Source: Haliclona indistincta (lineage: Eukaryota > Porifera > Demospongiae > Haplosclerida > Chalinidae). Taken from it: a stretch of DNA of 64,000 nt. Where the stretch lies: the NCBI GenBank assembly GCA_964017065.1, contig OZ024783.1:2901665-2965664 (forward strand), written 5' to 3'. Made by a program: the position numbers and the translations under genes. Position 1 is the stretch's first letter, and each line of letters opens with the position of its first letter. Below the pieces are notes generated by a model. It searched no databases. It was not told where the DNA came from and saw only the letters and a program-made list of their open reading frames with translations. Below, one piece after another: positions 23,501-34,518 of this stretch.

Positions 23501-25753
23501 TGGATGGTGTGTTTCCTCTCCTCAGCTATCACCAGGAAACAGTACAAACAGTTCCTAAAGGACTGTTACCGACAGCCACTCCCTGATGATGATAAGCTAC
23601 TCACTACTGCCAGCAAGCACTACATTGAGCTAGCTGTCATCAGCAAGAAGGGTATCACCAGGAAGCAAGCAGATGAGTTCACTAGAAAAAGTCTCCACGG
23701 TTTAACTGAAGAGATCTTGCGTGAGAAAGCTCCGATAGCACTAGATCATATACTAAAGCCCAGAGAGGATGGTAGACCAGTACGTTGTGTCCTGGTGGAG
23801 GGTGCACCAGGTATCGGCAAGAGCACACTGGCATGGGAGGTGTGTCACAAGTGGGAGGAGTTAGAGAGTGTGAAGCAGTACGAATTAGTAGTACTAGTTC
23901 GCTTGAGGGAGAAGAAGGCTCAAGAGGCACGCTGCCTTAAGGACCTGCTGCCGTGTGATGATAACACAAACATGAAGGAGCTCTTGGCTGCAATAGGCAG
24001 AGGAAAAGGCATGCTTATCGTGTGTGATGGGTTTGATGAGCTTCCTCATGAGCAGCGACAAGAGGGCTCAGTCTACATAAAGCTACTCAAGAGAAGGCTC
24101 CTGGCAGAGGCTACTATTATTGTCACCAGTCGTCCTTCAGTAATCGCTGACCTCTGGATACTCTGCCAGCATAACATAGACAGGCACCTCGAGGTGATAG
24201 GCTTCACTAAAAAGGATATCGAGTGGTTTGCTGAGAGCTTGTTTAGTGGGGATATCCTGGAAGGGTTCTTGTCTTATATCACCAGTAATCCTCCCATACA
24301 TGGTATGATGTATATCCCTCTCAATGCTGTCTTTGTAGCCATGATATACCAGGACAGATATGACATAGATATGCCTTTCCCTACAACCATGACACAGCTC
24401 TTTGGCACTCTCACTTGTGGTCTCATTCGCAGGCACCTTGTGTCTATACATCGGGTTCCTAGTGGGTATTGCATGCCTCCTTCCCTCCAGCGTACAGAGT
24501 ACATAAGCAAGCTTCCTCCTCTAGTGGATGAGCAGCTTCTTCGGCTAGCCAAGGTGGCCTATGAGAGTCTATGCAAGAAAATGTATGTATTCACTGACCT
24601 TGGTGAGGACTTTGAGCACCTTGGGACAATGAAAAAGACCACAAGTGTGAATGTGTGTACAGGTCCTGGGTGCTCCTACTCCTTTCTCCATCTCACTCTT
24701 CAAGAATACTTGACTGCCCTCCATATTGCTGTTGTGAATCCTAGTGGCTTTGAACTGGTAGAATGGCTAGAGGAAGGTAGTGGTGTTGTGAAGTTTCTGG
24801 CAGGAATGTACAGACATGATGATTATCATAGTCACCCTGTGTACCAGGAGTTGGTACAGCTGCTTGCCTCTGAGCGTCTACAGTTGGTCCATTGTGCATA
24901 TGAGTGTCCTAGCATTATGGATAGTGTGAAGGTGGACTATAGTAAACGTGGTACAATAGATGTTAGACCAGAAGTTGGTTTTGACTGGTATGCCACAGGA
25001 TACTGCATCAGCCGCTTTGATGAAAGATGGGGTCTTGTAATGAATAATGAGCCAAAGGAAGATATTGATCTCCTGGTGAAGGGTCTTAGGTCCTCATCTA
25101 CTGCTAAAGGGAGAATTTTGTCGTTAGACATAACTGTATCATCCCTTTCTGTTACTATTATTACATTAAGAGAGTTTTTCCGACTTAAGAAACTTGTATT
25201 ATCGTGGGTTAGCATTGATCATGATGATCTGGTCATCTTACAGCAGCTGATAGCACCAGGGAGTGAACTACAATATTTATTTATTTATGACATTAAATCA
25301 CAAATTAGTAGTTTATTGATCTCAACATTATTTCAAAAGTCTTCATTGCAAGAACTTACCTTGGACACTGATGACACAATCAATGTAACTCAGCTTGTTC
25401 CACATGGTAACACAAACCTCAAGGAACTTACCATTTCAGGTAACCTTCTTCACCTGCTAGCTGCATTGATCATGAATATCACTTCACTGACCTATCTGCG
25501 GATTAATGATCTACTACGAGACAGTGATCTACCTGTTCTCAGTAATATTGTACAGTCACACCACACACTAGAAGTATTATGCATTGAAGACATACGAGAT
25601 TGTACTGTCTCTACTAACCTGCTCCAACTGATCGAGGCTGCTGATAGTAACGAACATGTAGTAACATTCGAACTTGATATATTAGACTATGACAAGCTAC
25701 CACCACACATCCAAGAACAATATCAGCATTTTTTAAAACCGATTGACGTCTGA
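20526..25753 (+). CDS. NLR-C: 2A leader - Death domain - NACHT - LRR receptor
   Basis: Proposed exons: 20526-20925 (ATG in GCCGCCATGA context), 21609-21926 and 23397-25753; both joins are phase 1 and open. Exon 1 encodes 133 residues with an arginine/serine-rich middle, a hydrophobic stretch (LVRLVLAILVIISQSLIIS) and the 2A-like motif DIELNPGP (residues 124-131). Exon 2 is a Death domain (MKGADGKSLRIVQTI.., AIIQKWLENGD.., HLIECLRQSEL). The last exon has Walker A GAPGIGKST (23806-23832), Walker B IVCDGFDELP, FLHLTLQEYL and LRRs, all intact. No CARD exons exist between 21927 and 23396. Joining the Death exons to NACHT is inferred from phase and position; alternatively they are two genes, the second starting within its own exon. 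If translated as drawn, ribosome skipping would release the leader from the receptor. Confidence 0.65.
20895..20918 (+). other. 2A-like ribosome-skipping motif DIELNPGP
   Basis: The codons spell D-I-E-L-N-P-G-P, fitting the D-x-E-x-N-P-G|P consensus that makes ribosomes omit the Gly-Pro bond. It follows a hydrophobic segment, as in other cellular 2A leaders. The exon ends seven bases later. Confidence 0.8.
20999..21556. mobile_element. CAGGAGC-type MITE in NLR-C intron 1
   Basis: Inverted termini of about 110 bp (CAGGAGCGCAT..., nearly perfect) are flanked by GTATAAT (20992-20998 and 21557-21563). It sits wholly in the intron between the 2A exon and the Death exon and has no coding capacity. 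Confidence 0.88.
22263..22915. mobile_element. TTAA-flanked inverted-repeat element in NLR-C intron 2
   Basis: Termini GGTGGCGGG and CCCGCCACC are bounded by TTAA on both sides (22259-22262, 22916-22919), the hallmark target of piggyBac-type elements. An internal inverted pair (TTTTCTAGGTCGTGTCGGATG near 22522 and its complement near 22658) shows a nested hairpin. No transposase is present. Confidence 0.75.
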
Positions 25754-26716
25754 ACTGAATGATGATGAATATGTGCACAAAGTGATTTCTTCTTTCAGTG
25801 TTTAGTAGCAGTTTACGTTATTATATACAACATCTTTTGGTCGCTTCGAATATACATGTACTTTTGAATTTTTTACCTCAACTATACAGTGTATATTGTT
25901 TTTCTTTTGTCGCTCCTGTTTAGTGCAGTCATGTAACTGTGTGCTATTGTTAGGCCTGAGCTTATTATTTTTAAAATTTTCCTATTTATTTTTTTCAGAA
26001 TTTCTCAAAATTTTAACCTATCATTCTCACAAAATTGACCGATTATTCCAGCATTATTCTCAAATATTTCGCCAAATAAATTTAAGTTTATATCACTTAA
26101 TATCATTGCTCATTAAAAAGCAAAGTTAAAAAACTGAAAGTGTAGGGATGACTCTTGAAAAAGGAAGGAACAAGATGGGATAATGCTTCCAAAAGTAAAG
26201 GAACAAGATGGGATGATGCATGCTTGCAAAAGTAAAGGAACAAGATGGGCCGGATGATGTTTGCAAAAGTGAAGGAACGAGATGGAATAATGCTTGCAAA
26301 TGTAAAAGTCCCAAGCATCCCTACATCAGCGGCTTGAAGGAGGACGCTGTCCGATGAAGTAATTGACGGTTGTAAATAACTAGACTGAGGTATCTGTGTT
26401 TAGGAGGACGCTGAGTCCGATGAAGTAAGTTGACGTCCAGTTGTAAACAACTAGAGGTATCTGTGTTTGGAGGACGCAGTCCGATGAAGCGAATATCTAC
26501 AAGTATGTATTGTTAGTATAATAGGGTATAAATGATCATGAATATTTGAAATAGTTTTCAAACTATAATTATCGTTGATAATAATTAATTGTTCTAGTCA
26601 TGCAGGGCTCAAGTTGCTCATTGAGAGTGGGATCAGATTCAGATCTGTGTGGTGCTTTATCTTGATTGATATAGTACAGTCATGCAATGCACAGTGATGA
26701 GAGATGGGTGGGACAT
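25754..26716. other. NLR-C 3' flank with two tandem repeat blocks
   Basis: The first 180 bp match other NLR 3' flanks. Then follow about four units of 33-37 bp (GGAACAAGATGGGA core, 26160-26310) and three units of about 65 bp (AGGACGCTG..TCCGATGAAG, 26341-26490). No gene is seen. The Death-gene upstream region resumes near 26590 and is cut by the hAT element. Confidence 0.7.
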
Positions 26717-29360
26717 CAGGGGCGTACACAGAAAAAATGAAGGGGGGTTTCCTAAAGATGGCGCGCGAAGCGCGCGAGAAAATTTTGCTAATTAATATTC
26801 ATTTATTCATGATTATGCGCACACGTGATGATAACGGATTACGTACGCGCCCGTGCCCTGCGTTACAATTTCGCTTTGCGCAATGCTGCTATAATTATTA
26901 TTTGTAATCATTACTAATATAGAGTACAGACAGTGGTAGAGAGATGATCAGAGATGAAGAGAGATGAATTAAAGAGTTAAAGTTACAGATCTGTTTCTTC
27001 CATAATTCTACGATTTTTACGAAGAAATTCTGTTCTGATCTCTTTTGATGATGGAATATATGATGAGTGTGAGTGTATGTTCAAAAGAGCAAGTCCAGAA
27101 AGTCTTTCTTGAGCCATAGTTGAACGTAAATACGTTTTTACACGACGCAAAGTGCTAAATGAACGCTCAGCCTCGCAAGAAGTAACAGGCAGCACCATGA
27201 CACGGACCAGCATTTTTCTGATATTAGGGAAAAGAACAGGATTAGCATATTGAAAAGCAGCCTGTGGCGTGTCAGGGAGATCTTTCCCATCAAAGTGTGA
27301 ACGCCACAACTCAAGCTCAGCTTCAGCAGCAGATGGGAACGTTAGATCATCTTTAAAAAATCTAACATCTCTTGGTCACTGGCTTTGTTCTCTGATTCAA
27401 AGCATGATGGAACAATGCCTAAGCAACGCATTGCTGTAACTGTGTGTGAATTAAATCTATGATCAATTTCATTTTTTAAATGATCTAAAAAAGGAATAGC
27501 TAGGCATCTGCGATAATACTCTTCTGTGGATCCAGGATGATTTTCTCTCCTTGTTTGTCTTGCACACCTTCTTGGAGCTTTTGCTTCTATACCGTAACTA
27601 TGAGCATGCCTAGATGCTTTCTCGTAAATGGCGGCAAATTGGATGTCTACCTGAGAACGAGCATCGATCAAGATTTTTTTCAGAGTACTGACTTGGCTAA
27701 CAGCTTGTATAATATCAATGGCTCTTGCTTGCAAAGCTCGAGTGATACTTTCCGTGTATGACATATACCGTTCTACGACACGAAGAGTTAAAATGAACTC
27801 AAAACTCAATATGGCATGTGTCAAAGACGTTGCGTCAACAAGAGATTCTTTAGACCAATTTGAAGAATTGTTAGTCACTGCGTTAAATGCCTCAATGATG
27901 CTATCAAACAACTCAACAAATATGTGTAAAGCATCGATTCTCTGAATCCATCTAGTTTTGCACAGGGACTTTAGCTTGCTAGAGCCATCACAAACCTCAT
28001 CAAGCACATACTGACGCTTAGGATGCTTGTCAAAAAAATAAAATACTTTACTGATTGTGCTAAACAGATTTTGTACCAAAATCAAGCTGCAAGCACGTAC
28101 TACAGCCAGGTTCAAAACATGGCTGCAACAATGAGAGTATGCAGCAAAGGATATTTTTGCTGAATGAGAGTTGCACAACCACTGTACTGTCCCGACATGT
28201 TACTGGCACCATCGTATGATTGTCCTCTCAATTTTGTGCCATCTAGATGGCAGGTTGCTAGTGCGGTTTCAATGGCAGAAGCAATTGCTCTCCCCGTGGT
28301 GCCCTCATCAAGCTCAAAAAAACCAAGAAATGCCTCATTTATTTGGTTGTCAGCAACAGAATATTCTCAGAGGAATATTCTGTTTGCCACACAAAATTAC
28401 ACAATCAATAATAGTGTCAAGACGTTTACAGTTTAGATCGAACAACTCCTGTCGACGACTACTGATAGCGGTGTCAATCGTTGGCTGATTGCCTGACTGA
28501 ACTTCAATGAAAGTGGTCATTGCTGATGCACATTTCATGTGTGTAGCGCAAGTAGAGTGAGCTTTTACTCTGTTATTAAAAGTTGTCCAGTTAGAAACCG
28601 GTTTGCGTACGAAGTTAATGTATGCTTCATTAGCTCCAGCAAAGAGAGAGCATGGAAGGCACAAGCACGCATTTAAGTGAATAGAATACCCTAGCCACTT
28701 GTAATACTCTAAATAACGATACTGAAATGACCGATGCTTGCTATATGCCATCGTTGTTGGAAATTTAAAGGTAGAAGAGGGATTATATTCAGAGAAATGT
28801 AGAACTAGGTCTAATTTCTGACTGCTGGTCAAATCATCTCGAAGCAGTTCTTCACAGTCATGAGACAACACAGAGCTGTGAGGGGCTATTAAACATTCTG
28901 CTTCCCTTTCATCATTACTTGCACTTTCAACATCACTTTCATCACCACTTTCATCTGTTGATGTGTTTGAGTCTGCTGCCCTTGATTCTGGATCATTGTC
29001 TTCATTTGAATAGCTACATAAAGAGTTATTTTATAAGCTGTTGTTATAGCAGGCCAGCTAGCTGATAAAGCTAGCTGGGCCACATGTAGGAGGAGAGTTT
29101 AGCCTGCTATTGAACACATCAAAGTCTATAGTTATTTTACCTTCTCTTGGGGTCAGGTATTTGTGGTGGCCTAAAGAACTGAGTCAATGAAGCCTGACGT
29201 TTCATCTTACTAGTACGCCACGCCACACTTCACTTATACAGAGAGAACTAATATAATTGCCAACCACACGTGCTATTACCTAAGAGCATGAATATTAATT
29301 AATTTCCCCGCCTCAAAGGGTGTTTCCAGAAACACTTGAAACAACCGTGTGTACGCGCCT
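26717..29360 (-). mobile_element. Degenerate hAT transposon
   Basis: Termini CAGGGGCGTACACA and TGTGTACGCGCCT are inverted repeats, and GGGACAT flanks both ends; the unoccupied site is visible in sister flanks (GGTGGGACATGCAG near 61708). It is about 2.6 kb and lies in the upstream region of a Death-gene copy. A transposase is encoded on the minus strand but carries frameshifts. Confidence 0.88.
26983..29205 (-). pseudogene. hAT transposase (ZMYM/DUF4371 type), frameshifted
   Basis: Reading 29205 downward: exon 1 (29205-29141) begins MKRQASLTQFFRPP, in which QASLTQFF is a PCNA-binding (PIP-box) type motif. After an intron, exon 2 from 29013 encodes an acidic linker, then a zinc-finger-like block (CLCLPCSLF, 28871-28350), then LRGQSYDGASNMSG of the RNase H-like catalytic fold (about 28230). 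The C-terminal hAT dimerisation block (SCEAERSFSTLRRVKTYLRS) lies in 27309-26983. Frame breaks occur near 28345, 28160 and 27340, so no functional protein is expected. Confidence 0.85.
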
Positions 29361-29483
29361 GGGACATGCAGCACAGCTGAAAGACAACACAGTGCTGCTA
29401 GCTGATCGCTCTATAGTCCGGAGGCGTGGTTAGTTACGCCCACTAACACAACGTGCACGTGGCATGCATTCCCCAACCGCGCG

Positions 29484-30193
29484 AACCGTTTTATGAATAT
29501 TAATGAGCGACTTTCTTTTATCTGCAGCTCGTGACAGAGCAACGCTAGCAGCGTGAAACTCGCTCTGATGCATCAATGAGTGTGTCTCAATGTATAATGC
29601 AGCTTGAAACGTTGCACAATATTCTACACCAAGGAATAATTTAGGAATAATCGACATCATGAGATACGCATTTTTCTAGCCAAAAATCTCTCTTGGCTAA
29701 CCGTGCAGCAAAGGTTACCAGCCGAAATTCGACTCTTATAAAACATTTCTAGGTGCTGACGAAGAGTTTTGTTGACCCACGTTGAACGTAGCTGTTCTAT
29801 GCATCGACAAACATGGACGTCACTGCAAAATTAGCCATGATTTAGAATGTAAAGGTATTTTTCTTAAAATCAGAAAAAGTAAATGCAGAAAACTCTTCGT
29901 CAGCACCTAGAAATGGTTTATAAGAGTCGAATTTCAGCTCGTAACCTTTGCTGCACGGTTAGTCAGGAGAGATTTTTGGCTAGAAAAATGTGTATCCGTA
30001 CGATGTCAATTGTTCCTACATTATTCCGTTGGTGTAGAATATTGTGCAACGTTTCAAGCTGCATTATTACATTGAGACACACTCATTGATGCACCAGAGC
30101 AAGTTTCACACTGCTAGCGTTGCTCTGTCACGAGCTGCAGATAAAAAAAGTCGCTCATTAATATTCATAAAAACGGGTATACCGCCACCTTAA
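29484..30193. mobile_element. Long-hairpin element ending CCGCCACCTTAA
   Basis: Arms of about 290 bp (about 29484-29775 and 29885-30175) are near-perfect inverted copies around a spacer of about 110 bp. The right end CCGCCACCTTAA equals the end of the TTAA element at 22263-22915, and both carry GAATATTAATGAG; the left terminus is eroded. It has replaced exon 1 of a Death-gene copy. Confidence 0.75.
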
Positions 30194-30277
30194 GCGCATG
30201 TTTGATAATATGCATGCGTGCACAACGCTCGACGGTTTAAATGGCAAAATCTTGGAAAACCGCTGTACTAACGTCCT

Positions 30278-30786
30278 TCATCTCAAGAAACCTGATGGGT
30301 CTTCTCTGAGAGTTATTCGATGGATCTCATCATTGGAACAATGGCAGTGCACAGACCTAGCTCACATGCTCTTGAGGCCCCTATTTGTTGATTATTAGTT
30401 TCTCATCCACTTTTCTTTCTTCCACAGACGCGGGCGGGCGGATATTACCATTATTGCCATTATAGCCATTACCACACAAAAATTGATTTTTAATACATGT
30501 ACAAAAATAATTATAAATGATACAAGAGAAAATTATTACTACACTCTTTTCTTAATGTTGGGAAAGTTGCGTTGGGAGGCTCAACTGACTTGATCATCCA
30601 AGGTACGATGGTTTTCTTCTCTGTAGTACACACAACGGTCGTGTTCACGAGCGCCATTTTGTTGTACGCATGCGCAGTGGTAATAATGGTCAGTGAAGCG
30701 GTACCCACGAGGCTGTGCGGGCGGGGATGAGAAACTAATAATCAACAAATAGGGGCCTGAAGGATGATGATCTAGTGAGAAGGTAT
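30278..30786 (+). pseudogene. Death-domain exon fragment, interrupted by a hairpin element
   Basis: Sequence for LHLKKPDGSSLRVIRWISS..LAHML occupies 30278-30375, is broken by a 382-bp insertion (30376-30757), and resumes for DDDLVRRYQ to about 30786. There it ends and BRWD WD40 exon sequence begins. The rest of the Death domain is missing. Confidence 0.75.
30376..30757. mobile_element. GGCCCC-ended inverted-repeat element in Death exon
   Basis: Termini GGCCCCTATTTGTTGATTAT and its complement bound 382 bp, with TGA duplicated on both sides (30373-30375, 30758-30760). Sister copies show the uninterrupted site CTCTTGAAGGATG. Confidence 0.8.
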
Positions 30787-33700
30787 CAGGTTACAGGTGG
30801 AATGGGAGAGGACTGACACGTATCCGGTATCCACCCACTCACCTGATTGCATTGTGAGGGTGTGGAGATCGAGTACAGGAGAGCTGGTCTCTAAACTAAA
30901 GGTACACAAATTCAAAATTAATTTGAATAAAACGTTCAAATTTTTGAAATGTTGATCAAAAAAGCATTACCAAATTCGTTGTGTATTCAGTGGAACCCTC
31001 ACTGTGGTCACCTGAAAAAAGGACACACCCACTATAATGTGGACATTGCATGTGATCTCAAATAACTATCAATTAATACTAGTCTTTGTATCTATAACAA
31101 TCTGAAATCAGGACCATACTTGTGGGTACCAATGGTGTCCGGATTAGAAGGGTTACAATGTACCTCTTTTTTATTCACATAACCAAAATTTTAGTAAAAA
31201 TAATCAATAATGCACCTCTAAACATTATAGCGCTGCCTCACAGAAGGTCACCGTTAGAGCCAGGACACCTTTGCACTAAGTAGTGTCTAGCTGCCTCACA
31301 GAGGGTCACCGGTAGAGCCAGGACACCTGTGCACTAAGTAGTGTCTAGCTGCCTCACAGAGGGTCACCGGTAGAGCCAGGACACCTGTGCACTAAGTAGT
31401 GTCTAGCTGCCTCACAGAGGGTCACCGGTAGAGCCAGGACACATGTTTAGTTTTGAAGAAATAGTTTCAGAGGACACCATTTGGTGTTTACCTTGTTGTT
31501 GACACACGTCAGTCGTATGTTCATTATTATAGACTGCAACAACACTGGTGATCATATCAACACTTTGGTGACCATACCAACACCATATCAACACTGTGGT
31601 GTCTATATCAACACTTTGGTGACCATATCAACACTTTGGTGACCATATCAACACTTTGGTGTCCATATCAACACTTTGGTGTCTATATCAACACTTTGGT
31701 GACCATATCAATACTTTGGTGACCATATCAACACTGTGGTGTCTATATCAACACTTTGGTGACCATATCAACACTTTGGTGACCATATCAACACTTTGGT
31801 GTCCATATCAACACTGTGGTGTCTATATCAACACTTTGGTGACCATATCAACACTTTGGTGAGCACAAACTAGCTGTGTTCAAGCTAGGTGCCCACAATG
31901 AGACAGGAAATTCTCATTGCTATGCCTTTGTTTTAAAACTTTCGCATTTTGTGTTTAATTATTGTCAGATGACGAAAATATTCTAACGTTGAAAAATCCC
32001 AATCGACAGTACGAGCTATTGCATTATTTTTGCGACTTTCTTCAGATACTCATCAGAAAGCAGTGATGAGGATGAGGATATAGTGAAGACCACTAAGAAG
32101 AGAGGAAGGAAGCGAAAGATTAGTTCAGACAAACAAGATGAATCGGTGAAAGAAACAATAAACCCACCAGTAAGATGAGCTTGTAATGATTATTTATTTC
32201 ATAATTTTTTATCACAGCTCTTCTAGATTTTAATTTTTAACTCAAATTTGTTGATACATGGCTCAATACTGTTTTTTTCTTAGGCGTATTACTGGCCATC
32301 TGATTGGTTGAAGTCAACTAAACCATGCCTCTCACCTTACTTTCCTCAAGTTGGTGATATTGTGAGTACAGTGAGTATCTTATGAGTCACTTCAGTGGGT
32401 GTGGTCTCTCTCCAGGTGGTGTATTTCTATCAGGGACACCAGCTGTATCGTGATGCTGTGTTTAAGACCGAAGTGTATCCATGGAAACACCAGCTAATGC
32501 CCTGGGAGGAATTCACACTTAGAGTAAGTCCAGTAGAAGACAGAAAAATGGTAGCTAGCAAGGATCGAGGCAATATTGGTCGTGAATGATCTCACTGCAT
32601 GTTATAATAATATCTCTCTGTTCTCTTCTTTAGCCTCAAGAATTCTGTCGAGTGAGGAAGGTTCAGTTCATGGTGGGCCCACCCACTCTCTGCTCTATAA
32701 CACTAGGTACGCACGTTTTAATTTGCAAATGCAAACAAAGTTTTTGAATGATATCGATGTACTGTTATTTCTCCGCTTTGTCTTAAGCAATTTCAAATAA
32801 AATGATTTTTCTTCAATTTCTCCGTAGAACTATTGTCTCCAATGTTTAACCCTTCCTGCTCCAGTGAACAAGACATGGCTACTAACCAACGGGCGGTCTT
32901 TACATTCAAGTGAGTTTTCCACCAACTTATAGAGTGAACCAGTTTGTACTAAAGGTATACGATTACTTGCTCTCATATCACAGGTTCCATGATATGGATA
33001 ATGTATTGGACTTCATTATTCTCGAACAAGTCTACAAAGAAATTCTCAAGCGACAGTGGTCGTCTGGAGACCGGTTCCAGAGCCTCATAGACGACCAGTA
33101 CTGGTCTGGGACCATCTTGAAGCAGAGTCCATTCTCAGAGGACACTCCTTACAGTGTATGGCAGATGTACTACATCAAATGGGATAGTGAAATAGCTACT
33201 TATCAAGTCAGTCCATGGGAAATCCTTCCTATCAATGCAGACACCATCTATACACACAAATCAGAATGGGCTGATACAAGAGATGTGAATCGCATTCTTT
33301 ACGGACTGGAACTCATCTTGAAGGATGGTTTCTTTAAAGAAGCCAATGATTTTTTGTACCAACTTGACTACAACAAGGAGACAGCCTATTGTACAGTGGT
33401 GGCCTTTCCAACCAGCATCTCTACAATAGCTGAGAGATTGAGAAATGGATTTTACAGGTATACCAACCTTAAGCTATTATAGTTGCTGATCATAGCTTTT
33501 TCTGCTGGTTGTATAACTGGAGTTAGCCTTCAGTCTCCTGTTAATATAATTGTCACCTCTCTCTCTCTCTTTAGACGAAAGAAAGCTCTGATTTGGGAGG
33601 TTAAAGTACTGGCTCGCAATGCAAGGGCCTACAACAAAAAGAACAGCCGCATTGTCAAGAATGGGAAGATTGTTGTCCAGACTCTTTTGAAATTTATCAG

Positions 33701-34085
33701 GTTAACTTCATACCAGTCAGTTAGGTAACTTAGGTTAGACAATGATGTCTATATACTGGACTTGTAATGGACCAAAGTCTTGTTATTATCTACAATATCT
33801 TCTCACACAGAACTGTATCATGTACTAGTGTCATGAAGTGTCATCCTAACTCGGCTCCATTGAGAAACAGAACAAAGGTTAGTCTGTTCCATCACCTCTG
33901 GGATGTGCTTTACTTTGACTAGACATTATAGAACTATTAGATTGACTCACCTGAATTATTTGTTCACTAGTGATGTTGGTTTTCTATAGAGACGAGTTGA
34001 TGATGGTGAAGAGAGTGTGTCAGTGAGCTGCTGCAGTAGGATCACTGATAGACCAACAACTAAGAGACCAAGGAATAGTTATTGA
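30787..34085 (+). CDS. BRWD/PHIP-like copy C2, short single-bromodomain form
   Basis: A WD40 exon (about 30787-30900, encoding VEWERTDTYPVSTHSPDCIVRVW in part) is followed by repeats, and the next matching exons are 32046-32169, 32284-32361, 32416-32523, 32634-32706, 32828-32909, 32984-33457, 33575-33700, 33812-33877 and 33990-34085. These cover the basic linker, YFPQVGD, RFHD region and bromodomain 1 without breaks. The gene ends at TGA 34083-34085 (..KRPRNSY), so bromodomain 2 and the acidic tail are absent. The RFHD and bromodomain-1 parts form one exon, unlike copies A, D and E. Exons between the WD40 end and the linker are missing, replaced by minisatellites. It is probably transcribed only if a promoter was acquired; the frame itself is clean. 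Confidence 0.65.
31231..31442. repeat. 57-bp tandem repeat (about 4 units)
   Basis: Units carry GCTGCCTCACAGAGGGTCAC and CCAGGACACCTGTGCAC and are nearly identical. The same unit occurs in the opposite orientation at 47943-48110. Confidence 0.92.
31545..31862. repeat. 20-bp minisatellite (ATATCAACACTTTGGTGACC)
   Basis: About fifteen units; GTGACC and GTGTCC/GTGTCT variants alternate. The long reading frame across it is a by-product of the 60-bp superperiod. Confidence 0.93.
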
Positions 34086-34518
34086 ACTCAATGACTCCTT
34101 TAGTGAATGACCTGACTTATCATTATATCAAAATGAAAGCTATGAATAACAGCAGTACACAATAGTGTACAACCAGAGTAGGTTAGTTAGAGCAGTGGTT
34201 AGTGAGTAGTTATGACAAGGGTAAGAAAATAGCTAGAAATGAATTACACTTTTTATCACTGGTGAATATGAATAATATCTTAAATTTTATGGTTTTCTAG
34301 CTATTATTACAATGGAGATGATGGAAAGATAGAGGTGAGCAGTACAGCTGAGAGTACTGCAATTAAGCGAAGATGTAAGACATTTCAAATTTCCCGCTAT
34401 ATTGTTTTGAGGCGCGGCTGGTCACGCCCACTAACACATGGAAAAAGGCGCGGCATAATGCACTCGATTACACGACTTTGGACGACGACTTTGGTTTCTG
34501 TTCTTGGCTTCACAGTTT
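34086..34518. promoter_or_regulatory. Spacer after BRWD-C2 with Death-gene upstream block
   Basis: After about 240 bp of unique AT-rich sequence the Death-gene upstream block appears: E2F-like TTTCCCGC (34390-34397) and GAGGCGCGGCTGGTCACGCC. This is the putative promoter that now sits ahead of the fused Death/BRWD-D locus. Confidence 0.45.

Noticed and set aside
26341..26490. Hammerhead-type ribozyme repeats (TCCGATGAAG resembles part of a core)
   Set aside because: The CUGANGA and GAAA core elements are not both present on either strand.
31656..31862. 68-residue repetitive protein
   Set aside because: Explained by a 20-bp minisatellite whose 60-bp superperiod keeps a frame open.
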